The notes beneath the pieces are model-generated. The model saw only the letters and a list, made by a program, of their open reading frames with translations. It was not told where the DNA came from and made no database searches. From Planctomycetes bacterium UBA1662 (GTDB lineage Bacteria; Planctomycetota; UBA8108): a stretch of DNA of 7,575 bases. Where the stretch lies: the NCBI GenBank assembly GCA_002320775.1, contig DCKY01000277.1, forward strand, positions 477 to 8,051. The letters run 5' to 3'. Positions 1 through 6,295 of this stretch are shown here, piece after piece. Position 1 is the stretch's first letter, and each line of letters opens with the position of its first letter. The position numbers and the translations under genes are program-made.

Positions 1-3000
1 GAGGATGGCTGGGCCTATTGCCTCGAGGCGAAGACCGGCAGGCTGATCTGGAAGTTCCAGGCCGCGCCGGCGACCCGCCAGTTTCTCTCCTACGGAAAGA
101 TGATCTCGGTCTGGCCGGTTCGTACCGATGTGCTGGTCGACAAGGGCGAGGCGTATTTCTCTGCCGGGGTCTTTCCGCATGAGGGCACCTATGTCTATAC
201 CCTCGATGCAAACACCGGCAAGCTTAAGTGGCGCAACGACACCCAGTCCGAAGACAGCGGCCAGTCCAACCTCGCTCCGGGTGGGCACCTGATGGTCACC
301 CGGGACCAGATCTGGGTGCCGAAGGATTTTCGCGGCTACTCCAATATGCCCTACGGCGCGCCCACCTCCTTCCGGCGCAAGGATGGACTTTTTACCCACT
401 GGCCTGATCCGAATGATCCGGAGGCCCCGAAGATCGACTCCAACAGTCCCTGGACCCGGATCTTCTGGCCCCTCTTCGGGGTGGAGCGGGATGGTGTGAG
501 GTATGCCGGCTCGACCGCCTGGGAGACCAAGAATGAACACCTGAGCAGGAAGGGTGTCTGGAGCGCGGAGACGCCCGGCCGATGGACCGACTATGACTCG
601 GGTGTCGGGACGCGGATGAAGGCGGGCTACGGCTACCCGGTCATCTTTCGCTACGATCCCGACCACGCGGCGGTTGTCATGGCTGGAGATGTTCTCTTTC
701 ACACGTCCTTTGATTCCGATCCCAAGAAGGGGGTCGGCTCCGGGATCTACGCTCGTAACTATAAAGATGGGAAGCTCCTCTGGTCTTTCGATGTTCCTGA
801 GCGGGCCAACCAATTGGTCGTCGCCAATGGCCGGCTCTTCGTCGGCACCCGCCGCGGTACGATCTACGCTTTCTCGGCCGCCGGAGACGGCCCTGGTGAG
901 ATTGTTGAGAAGGTCGCTGAGAAGCCGGAGGGTCTCGACGGAAGCATGGCTTCAGCGGCCGATGTGATTGTCCGGGAGAGCGGTATCAAGGATGGCTACG
1001 GACTGGTCATCGATTGCAAGGATGGCCAGCTGCCGCTGGAGCTCGCCAGGAGAACGAATCTCGAGCTCTGCGCGGTGTTCGAGGATGAGGCGGCGATGAT
1101 GAAGGCCAGGCGCATGTACGCGCAGGCCGGCCTGAACGTGCGTCGGATCGCCAGCTGGCTTCGCCCCGAGGGCGAGAAGCTACCCTACCCGTCTTTCTTC
1201 GCCGATCTCATCGTCTCGGAGGCCGCCGTTTCCGGCGGAGCCCTGCCGAAGGACACCGAGGACTGGTCGCGGCTTCTCAAGCCCATCCGCGGGGTCGCCA
1301 TGATGGGTGGCGCCCACGAGAAGAGAGACCTGGAGGACTGGTCCGGCGTCACCGGCCAGGAGGGCTGGAAGGTGGTCTCCAGTGGCGGCCACTGGGCCCA
1401 TCGGCTGCGTCCGCCGCTTAAAAATGGCGGCGGCTGGACCCAGATGCACGGAGATCCGGGCAATACCAGCTGCAGCCAGGACCTCGTCCTCAAGGCTCCC
1501 CTCGGGGTGCTCTGGTATGGCACCCCGACGATCAAGGTACCGGGAAAGCACACCTCGCTCATCAAGAACGGGATCCTTGTCGTGCCGGAGCCTCATTCGC
1601 TCCAGGGCTGCGACCAGTACACCGGCCGTCATCTGTGGAAGCTCGATGCCGCCAACATCGGAGCCAACCTCGGCGTCAGCGACACCCATGTCTACGCTCG
1701 CTACGGCAAGGTGCTCCTGCAGATCAACCTGCTGACCGGCAAGCACGAGAAATCATTCCTCACCCCCTTCGGCAAGGATGTCGACTGGGGCTGGTTCGCC
1801 GTCGCCCAGGATGAGAAGACGGTCTACGGGGCGGCGGCCAACGGTCTCTTCGCCACCGAGATGGCATCCGGCAAGGGCAACGTGCGCTGGCAGCTGGGAG
1901 GACCGAAGGCCCCGGAGGACCAGCGGGTCGGCGGCACCATGGCGATGAGCGATGGGCTGATCTTCGCGCTCGGCGGCAAGGTCAGCGAGGAGATGCGCGC
2001 CGATGCCATCTCGCAGATGCGGATCTACTTCCAGACCCAGTCGCCTGAGCTTCTCAAGGAGTTCGAGAGCCAGGTGAAGGAGCGGGACATTCAGCAGCTG
2101 ACGGCTGTCGATGCGAAGACCGGGAAGATCCTCTACCGCACGGGTGTCGATATCAGCAATTGCGGCGGCAAGTGGATGCGCTCGGCCGGCTTTGGCGGCA
2201 AGCGGCACTACAACCCCTACGTTTTCCTCGACGTCTACGCGCGAAACGGCGTCTTCGTGATCGGCTCGGCCAGCCGGGCCGACAAGGGGTGGGGGGTCTG
2301 GAACGGCGGGGGCTACAAGGTCCGCGCGCTCACCGCCTACGATGGAAAGACAGGCGACCTGCTCTGGTATAAGTTCACCAACCACCGCACCCGGCCGGTG
2401 ATTGTCGGTGATACCATCCACGCCGAGCCCTGGGCCTTTGACCTGAGAACCGGGAAGAAGAAAACACGCCTCCACCCGATCACCGGCCAGGAGGCGGATT
2501 GGGCCTGGTGCCGCTTTGACAAGCAATGCGGGGTCTTTTCCGCCAGCGGCAACCTGCTCTTCGGGCGTAACAAGGGCTTCGGCTACAAGGATCTTCAGAA
2601 CGACGAGGGAATCTATACCTTCTGGCACAGCCGCTCGAACTGCTACGTTGACCATGTCAGCGGCGGCGGGTTGATGATCAAGCCTCCGCAGGCGATCTAT
2701 TGCAAGTGCATGTGGTCGCTGCCCTTTACCGTGGCCATGGGGGAGGTGGCCACGCTGACCTCGTCCGCTCCCAAATTTGCCCAGCCGGGGCCGAGCCTGC
2801 CGGTGAAACACCTGAATGTCGATTTTGGGTCTAATGGCGACCGCAAGGACGACAAGGGGCAGCTCTGGATCTCATCGACCAACCGAATCATGAATCACAA
2901 GCTGCTGCTGCACTACGGCATCAAGCTCATGATGTACGATGGCTGGCAGGACGCCCGGCGCAGCGCGCGCTTTACGAAGACGGCGAAGGCCGACGTCCCC

Positions 3001-4254
3001 TTCGTTTTCGCCTCGTCCCTCACCGGGCTGAAGAGCTGTATCCTGCCTGTCGCTAAGCCTGAGCATGGGACAGGGACCTACAAGGTCCGGCTCGGCTTCG
3101 CTGCTCCCCCGGGAGAGACCTCGGGAAAGCGGATCTTTGACGTTCGCCTGAACGGCAGGAAGGTACTCGAGAACTTTGATATTGCCAGCGAGGCCGGCGG
3201 CGCGGAGATCGCCGTCTGGAAAGAATTCAGCATGGAGTTGAAGGAGAACCTCGTCATCGAGCTCGTGAGCGCCTCCGGTACGCCGACCTATGAGCAGCTG
3301 CCGTTGCTCAACGGCGTGCAGATTCTCCGGCAGGAGATGAGGGGCGGCGGGCTGGTTGTTTCCGGCGAGGCCTGGGTGAATATCGAGAAACCTGAAAAGG
3401 AGCTTTCGATAAAGATCGGGAATTCGCGTCCGGAGACGCTCAAGGCGCGGCTCGTCCTGGAGGCTCCCGGCGGACTGGAGGTTCTGGCTGCCGAGGGCGG
3501 CAAGGTGACCATCCCGGCCTTCAGCTCGGCCGATGCGAAGGTCACGATCAAGGGTAAGCCTGGCCTGGGGCTTGGCATTCACCAGGTCGGTCTGAAGCTG
3601 GTGGGAGAAGATGGGAAGGTTCAGTTCCAGCGGAAGATTCCTGTCGAGTGGCTTGGGAAATTCTCCAGGGAGATCGTTCGAGGCAATACCAGGACGATCC
3701 TGGGCGAGTCCCTGCAGAGAAGCTGGGGAAGCCGGCTTCGTCCCCACAATCTTCGTAACGAGTTCATGTTTGTATGCGCTCCCGGGAAGAACAAGCCCGC
3801 TGACGGCGCGGCCTCCTATGTCTGGTTCCATGTTCCCGCTCATCTCCGGGCGAATCCGGCTATCCGCTCATCCAGGATCCAGCTGCGGGAGGCGCGGGAG
3901 TTCAGCCTGCTGAACGCTTCGCACGGCGCCGGGGCTGCTGGCGGCAAGGTTACGGGTTCTGTTCGGCGTATCGAGGGCCCCCCCTGGCCGGATTTCAACA
4001 AGGTGAAGTATCCGGACCTGCCAAAGGCTGTTGCAGGCGCGACCCGGTTTGTACGTAGCGGCCTGAATCCTGCCGCGGTCCAGGCCGAGCTGCCTGGCGG
4101 CTGGAAGGTCGATCCGAATGACGGGAATATGTACTTCGTTCTCGATGCGGACCGGCCGCAGGGAGCCGCCTATTGGAGCAGCTCGGTTTCCAGGCGCGAG
4201 CTGGCTCCTGTGCTGGTGATCGACTACGAGAAAAAAGAGAGTGCCGGGAAATAA
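1..4254 (+). CDS. Giant PQQ-like beta-propeller protein with a degenerate methyltransferase-like insert and malectin/Ig/DNRLRE-like C-terminus (5' partial)
   Basis: The frame is open from base 1 to the TAA at 4252-4254, giving 1417 codons. The first ATG, at 100, is internal, because the 33 codons before it encode a blade (DGWAYCLEAKTGRLIW, then FQAAP). N-terminal propeller blades follow to about base 885 (TLDANTGKLKW, KDGKLLWSF, GRLFVGTRRGTIYAF). About 955-1310 resembles a Rossmann methyltransferase with a degraded SAM loop (GLVIDCKDGQL). A second propeller starts near 1435 (WTQMHGDPGNTS) and runs to about 2930, including a family-type Cys region with a CxC at 2701-2709. About 2998-3330 looks like a malectin domain (YKVRLGFAAP, FDVRLNGRKVLENFDI). 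About 3364-3657 is an Ig-like beta domain. About 3658-4251 resembles a DNRLRE/CBM96-type module ending APVLVIDYE. This layout recalls large PVC-group proteins often auto-named BamB-like. A secreted or surface role, perhaps sugar binding, is inferred; the substrate is unknown and the signal peptide lies outside the window. It precedes the cytochrome gene by 52 bases. Confidence 0.94.
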   Translation, partial: EDGWAYCLEAKTGRLIWKFQAAPATRQFLSYGKMISVWPVRTDVLVDKGEAYFSAGVFPHEGTYVYTLDANTGKLKWRNDTQSEDSGQSNLAPGGHLMVTRDQIWVPKDFRGYSNMPYGAPTSFRRKDGLFTHWPDPNDPEAPKIDSNSPWTRIFWPLFGVERDGVRYAGSTAWETKNEHLSRKGVWSAETPGRWTDYDSGVGTRMKAGYGYPVIFRYDPDHAAVVMAGDVLFHTSFDSDPKKGVGSGIYARNYKDGKLLWSFDVPERANQLVVANGRLFVGTRRGTIYAFSAAGDGPGEIVEKVAEKPEGLDGSMASAADVIVRESGIKDGYGLVIDCKDGQLPLELARRTNLELCAVFEDEAAMMKARRMYAQAGLNVRRIASWLRPEGEKLPYPSFFADLIVSEAAVSGGALPKDTEDWSRLLKPIRGVAMMGGAHEKRDLEDWSGVTGQEGWKVVSSGGHWAHRLRPPLKNGGGWTQMHGDPGNTSCSQDLVLKAPLGVLWYGTPTIKVPGKHTSLIKNGILVVPEPHSLQGCDQYTGRHLWKLDAANIGANLGVSDTHVYARYGKVLLQINLLTGKHEKSFLTPFGKDVDWGWFAVAQDEKTVYGAAANGLFATEMASGKGNVRWQLGGPKAPEDQRVGGTMAMSDGLIFALGGKVSEEMRADAISQMRIYFQTQSPELLKEFESQVKERDIQQLTAVDAKTGKILYRTGVDISNCGGKWMRSAGFGGKRHYNPYVFLDVYARNGVFVIGSASRADKGWGVWNGGGYKVRALTAYDGKTGDLLWYKFTNHRTRPVIVGDTIHAEPWAFDLRTGKKKTRLHPITGQEADWAWCRFDKQCGVFSASGNLLFGRNKGFGYKDLQNDEGIYTFWHSRSNCYVDHVSGGGLMIKPPQAIYCKCMWSLPFTVAMGEVATLTSSAPKFAQPGPSLPVKHLNVDFGSNGDRKDDKGQLWISSTNRIMNHKLLLHYGIKLMMYDGWQDARRSARFTKTAKADVPFVFASSLTGLKSCILPVAKPEHGTGTYKVRLGFAAPPGETSGKRIFDVRLNGRKVLENFDIASEAGGAEIAVWKEFSMELKENLVIELVSASGTPTYEQLPLLNGVQILRQEMRGGGLVVSGEAWVNIEKPEKELSIKIGNSRPETLKARLVLEAPGGLEVLAAEGGKVTIPAFSSADAKVTIKGKPGLGLGIHQVGLKLVGEDGKVQFQRKIPVEWLGKFSREIVRGNTRTILGESLQRSWGSRLRPHNLRNEFMFVCAPGKNKPADGAASYVWFHVPAHLRANPAIRSSRIQLREAREFSLLNASHGAGAAGGKVTGSVRRIEGPPWPDFNKVKYPDLPKAVAGATRFVRSGLNPAAVQAELPGGWKVDPNDGNMYFVLDADRPQGAAYWSSSVSRRELAPVLVIDYEKKESAGK
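955..1310 (+). other. Degenerate class I methyltransferase-like segment inside the propeller protein
   Basis: This stretch lies between two propeller regions. It reads like a SAM-dependent methyltransferase core: a helix (AADVIVRESGIK), a beta-strand and loop (GLVIDCKDGQL at 1000-1032), a second strand with acidic residues (LELCAVFEDEAAMMKARR), a third region (GLNVRRIASW), and a late strand (FFADLIVSEAA) followed by LLKPIRGVAMMGG, which sits where family members have an 'L.PGG' turn. Related PVC propeller proteins usually carry a better loop of the LGCGDG type; here it is shortened to CKDG and the GxG core is lost. I infer a structural relic or a domain that no longer binds SAM. The boundaries are approximate. 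Confidence 0.6.
2998..3330 (+). other. Malectin-like domain within the propeller protein
   Basis: The segment FVFASSLTGLKSCILP leads into YKVRLGFAAPPGETSGKR, then FDVRLNGRKVLENFDIASE, WKEFSMELKENLVIELV and LLNGVQILR. That order (strand with the 'Y.VRL.FAE'-type motif, 'R.FDV..NG..VL..FDI', and a closing 'I.GI.I'-like strand) is typical of malectin domains, which bind di-glucose or related glycans in characterised members. Binding here is inferred only. The FAE-type glutamate position is an alanine followed by Pro (FAAPP). Confidence 0.7.
3658..4251 (+). other. C-terminal DNRLRE/CBM96-like beta module
   Basis: The last ~198 residues of the propeller protein have the pattern of a DNRLRE-type carbohydrate-binding or cell-wall module. 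An F-x-V-P-like stretch (YVWFHVPAHLRANPAI) precedes strands that would place residues on a jelly-roll (SSRIQLREAREFSLLNAS). Then come a V-rich strand (GKVTGSVRRIEGPPWPD) and a terminal strand (RRELAPVLVIDYE) like the usual 'sPvLvv.Y' ending. The tail after it is short and charged (KKESAGK), with no sorting signal or membrane anchor. The assignment is by pattern only and moderately uncertain. Confidence 0.45.
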
Positions 4255-4289
4255 CCTTAGGCGTGTTTAGCCATGGCGAGTCACGCGAC

Positions 4290-4295
4290 GAGGAG
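4290..4295 (+). promoter_or_regulatory. Ribosome binding site of the octaheme cytochrome gene
   Basis: GAGGAG lies 11 bases before the GTG at 4307; a weaker AGAGG (4298-4302) lies 4 bases before it. In this frame a TAG stop at 4268-4270 precedes the gene, and no ATG, GTG or TTG codon lies between that stop and 4307, so the GTG start is well supported. The ATG at 4273 is in another frame and hits a stop at 4315-4317. The whole gap 4255-4306 holds no convincing promoter or terminator. Confidence 0.65.
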
Positions 4296-4306
4296 ACAGA
4301 GGTATC

Positions 4307-6241
4307 GTGAACGCTGAAGGATTGATCGTATTGACGGTGTTCATCGGGGCTCTCCTGCCCCTGCTCATCTCCTCCTTCGGAGTCCGCTCGGGGATACAGA
4401 AATACGGGCTGCCTGTCCTCGTTGCCGGCTGCGGCATCGCGATCATCTTCGCTGGAAGCGGACTCGAGCGGCCCGTTGCCGAGAGCGAGGTGCTGGATCG
4501 GCCGGTAGAGGATCCCGAGCCCGATTACGTGTCCTCGAAGACCTGCAGATCCTGCCATCCTCACCAGCACTCCACCTGGAGCTCTTCCTTTCATTCGAGC
4601 ATGACCCAGGTGGTCTCGCCCCGGACGGTCGTGGGCGGTTTCGATGGTCGCGAAGAAAATTTCTACGGCTGGAGATTTCGACTCGAGCGCAGGGGAGAGG
4701 AGTATTGGGCTGAGATCGGGGATACGGGCAAGGCCTTCGACAGCGGGGCTGCCAGGCGCCTGGTGCTCTCCACCGGCAGCCATCATATGCAGAAGTACTG
4801 GTACTCGGCAGGGGAAGGCAGGAAGCTCGATCTCTTTCCCCTGGTCTATCTCATCGAGAGCGACAGGTGGGTGCCGGTCCACACGGCCTTTATCCAGCCT
4901 CCGAAGGCGGGCATGCCGGTTTCGGAGGGACGCTGGAACACCGGCTGCAACCAGTGCCACGCTACCGGTTCGCGTCCCCGCCTGCACGACGAGCCGGGGA
5001 AGATCGATACGAGGGTCGCCGAGTTTGGTATCGCCTGCGAATCCTGCCATGGTCCGGCGGAGGAGCACGTCCGCCTGAACCGGGATCCCCTGCGCCGGTA
5101 CAGCTACCATGGAGAGGATGGTTCCGATGACACGATCGTCAACCCGGCCCGGCTCTCCCCGAAACTTTCGGCCCAGGTCTGCGGCCAGTGCCACGGAGTG
5201 TGGAGGCTGCTGGATGATGAGGGTCTCCACTGGCGGGAGAAGGGGCATCAATACCGCCCGGGCGGCAAGCTGGAGGATTCGAGGCAGTATCTTTTCCACG
5301 ACTCCGATTCGAATCTGCTGGCCGAGTCCCAGGCTGAGAGCATCTTCTGGCCCGATGGGATGCTTCGCGTCACCGGGCGGGAATACAATGGGCTCTTGCG
5401 GTCGCCCTGCTACGCTGACGGGGATGCGGGTGAGCGAACCATGACCTGCTCCTCCTGTCATTCCATGCATTCGGAGGCCGGTGATGCGGACAGCGTTCGG
5501 GAGTGGGCCGATGACCAGCTCAAGACGGGTATGAAGACCAGCGCAGCCTGCCTGCAATGTCACCCTTCCTTCGGCGAGGACATTTCCGCTCACACGCATC
5601 ATTCCCCGGGTTCATCCGGAAGCGACTGCTACAACTGTCATATGCCGCATACATCCCTGGGCCTGCTCAAGGCCGTTCGCAGCCATACCATCAGCAGCCC
5701 GGCGGCGAAGGCGACCGGGACCTCGGGAAAACCTAATGCCTGCAATCTCTGTCATCTCGACAAGACGCTCGAATGGACCGCCGGTAAGCTCTCTGAATGG
5801 TACGGGCAGCCGAAACCGGCTCTCGGCGCTGAGGACAGCTCGATCGCGGCTTCTATTCTCTGGGCGCTCAGGGGAGATGCCGCCCAGAGAGCCCTGGCGG
5901 CCTGGAGTATGGGCTGGAAGCCGGCGCTGGAGGCCTCAACCCCCGATTGGATGGTCTTCTATCTTGTAGAGCAGATGTTTGATGACGACTATGACGCGAT
6001 TCGGTATATAGCCCATCGTTCGCTTCGCAGCCACTCTGGCTTCAGCCGGCTCGATTTTGACCATATGAATCCCGGGCGTTATGAGCAGACGGTGATGCGC
6101 AAGGTGATGCAAACCTGGTCCAGCAGGAAGCGTTTGCTCCCGTCGACCACCCTCTACGACCCCGAGGGAAGACCCCGTATGGACCGGATACAGAAGCTGA
6201 AATCACAGCGGGACCGGAAGCCGATTACCATCACCGAGTGA
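4307..6241 (+). CDS. Membrane-anchored octaheme c-type cytochrome (cytochrome c554-like) with HEAT-like C-terminus
   Basis: This 644-residue protein is complete, from GTG (valine codon used as start) to TGA at 6239-6241. Two hydrophobic helices, about residues 5-24 and 33-52, flank a loop with R27 and K32. By the positive-inside rule this gives an N-out hairpin with the hemes in the periplasm. Eight CxxCH heme c sites start at C80, C214, C244, C292, C381, C415, C441 and C479. Motifs typical of cytochrome c554-type multiheme proteins are present: STGSHHMQKYW (155-165), GIACESCHGPAEEHV (241-255), DCYNCHMPH (440-448) and NACNLCHLDKTLEW (477-490). Many free histidines (H159, H160, H429, H431, H432, H448, H460) could be distal ligands. 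Residues about 511-585 form alpha-helical HEAT-like repeats. The role is inferred to be electron transfer between the membrane (perhaps the quinone pool) and periplasmic partners. A catalytic role such as hydroxylamine or nitrite chemistry cannot be judged. It sits between two propeller genes, with gaps of 52 and 54 bases. Confidence 0.95.
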   Translation: MNAEGLIVLTVFIGALLPLLISSFGVRSGIQKYGLPVLVAGCGIAIIFAGSGLERPVAESEVLDRPVEDPEPDYVSSKTCRSCHPHQHSTWSSSFHSSMTQVVSPRTVVGGFDGREENFYGWRFRLERRGEEYWAEIGDTGKAFDSGAARRLVLSTGSHHMQKYWYSAGEGRKLDLFPLVYLIESDRWVPVHTAFIQPPKAGMPVSEGRWNTGCNQCHATGSRPRLHDEPGKIDTRVAEFGIACESCHGPAEEHVRLNRDPLRRYSYHGEDGSDDTIVNPARLSPKLSAQVCGQCHGVWRLLDDEGLHWREKGHQYRPGGKLEDSRQYLFHDSDSNLLAESQAESIFWPDGMLRVTGREYNGLLRSPCYADGDAGERTMTCSSCHSMHSEAGDADSVREWADDQLKTGMKTSAACLQCHPSFGEDISAHTHHSPGSSGSDCYNCHMPHTSLGLLKAVRSHTISSPAAKATGTSGKPNACNLCHLDKTLEWTAGKLSEWYGQPKPALGAEDSSIAASILWALRGDAAQRALAAWSMGWKPALEASTPDWMVFYLVEQMFDDDYDAIRYIAHRSLRSHSGFSRLDFDHMNPGRYEQTVMRKVMQTWSSRKRLLPSTTLYDPEGRPRMDRIQKLKSQRDRKPITITE

Positions 6242-6295
6242 GCCGGGTCTCTGTTGCACTGGCAATCGCGTTCAATGCTGATTAAAACTGAGGCT
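6242..6295 (+). other. Intergenic gap with uncertain start for the downstream propeller gene
   Basis: The downstream frame is open right after the cytochrome stop (6239-6241), which lies in the same frame. Candidate starts are TTG 6254, ATG 6275 and ATG 6296. ATG 6296 gives the most standard signal peptide (MNIKTICLFT...), but its only Shine-Dalgarno-like element, GAGG at 6290-6293, is just 2 bases away. ATG 6275 would add MLIKTEA and has no purine-rich site upstream. No terminator hairpin is visible, which favours co-transcription with the cytochrome gene. Confidence 0.5.

Noticed and set aside
100..102. ATG at 100 as the start of the first gene
   Set aside because: The 33 codons upstream in the same frame encode a textbook propeller blade, and the open frame reaches the window edge, so this methionine is internal.
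1753..2811. Antisense ORF of 352 codons on the - strand
   Set aside because: It lies fully inside the second propeller of the + strand gene, and its protein is rich in Ala, Gly, Leu, Val and Arg with no domain. It is a coding shadow.
2872..3843. Antisense ORF of 323 codons on the - strand
   Set aside because: It overlaps the malectin and Ig-like region of the + strand gene and shows no family motif. It is a coding shadow.
4261..4286. Possible hairpin GCGTG...CACGC after the first gene
   Set aside because: It has only five base pairs with a 16-base loop and no T-run. It is too weak for a terminator.
4416..4433. Lipobox-like LVAGC at residues 38-42 of the cytochrome
   Set aside because: The cysteine is followed by more hydrophobic sequence (GIAIIFAG), so it sits inside the second membrane helix rather than at a lipoprotein cleavage site.
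3995..5602. Long antisense ORF of 535 codons on the - strand
   Set aside because: It spans the end of the propeller gene, the gap and over half of the cytochrome gene. Its product is low-complexity, with no recognisable domain. The + strand proteins have clear motifs throughout, so this is a high-GC shadow.
6254..6285. Possible promoter (TTGCAC with a downstream AT-rich GATTAA)
   Set aside because: Spacing of the best -10-like hexamer is about 20 bases and the match is poor. It would also start transcription almost at the start codon.
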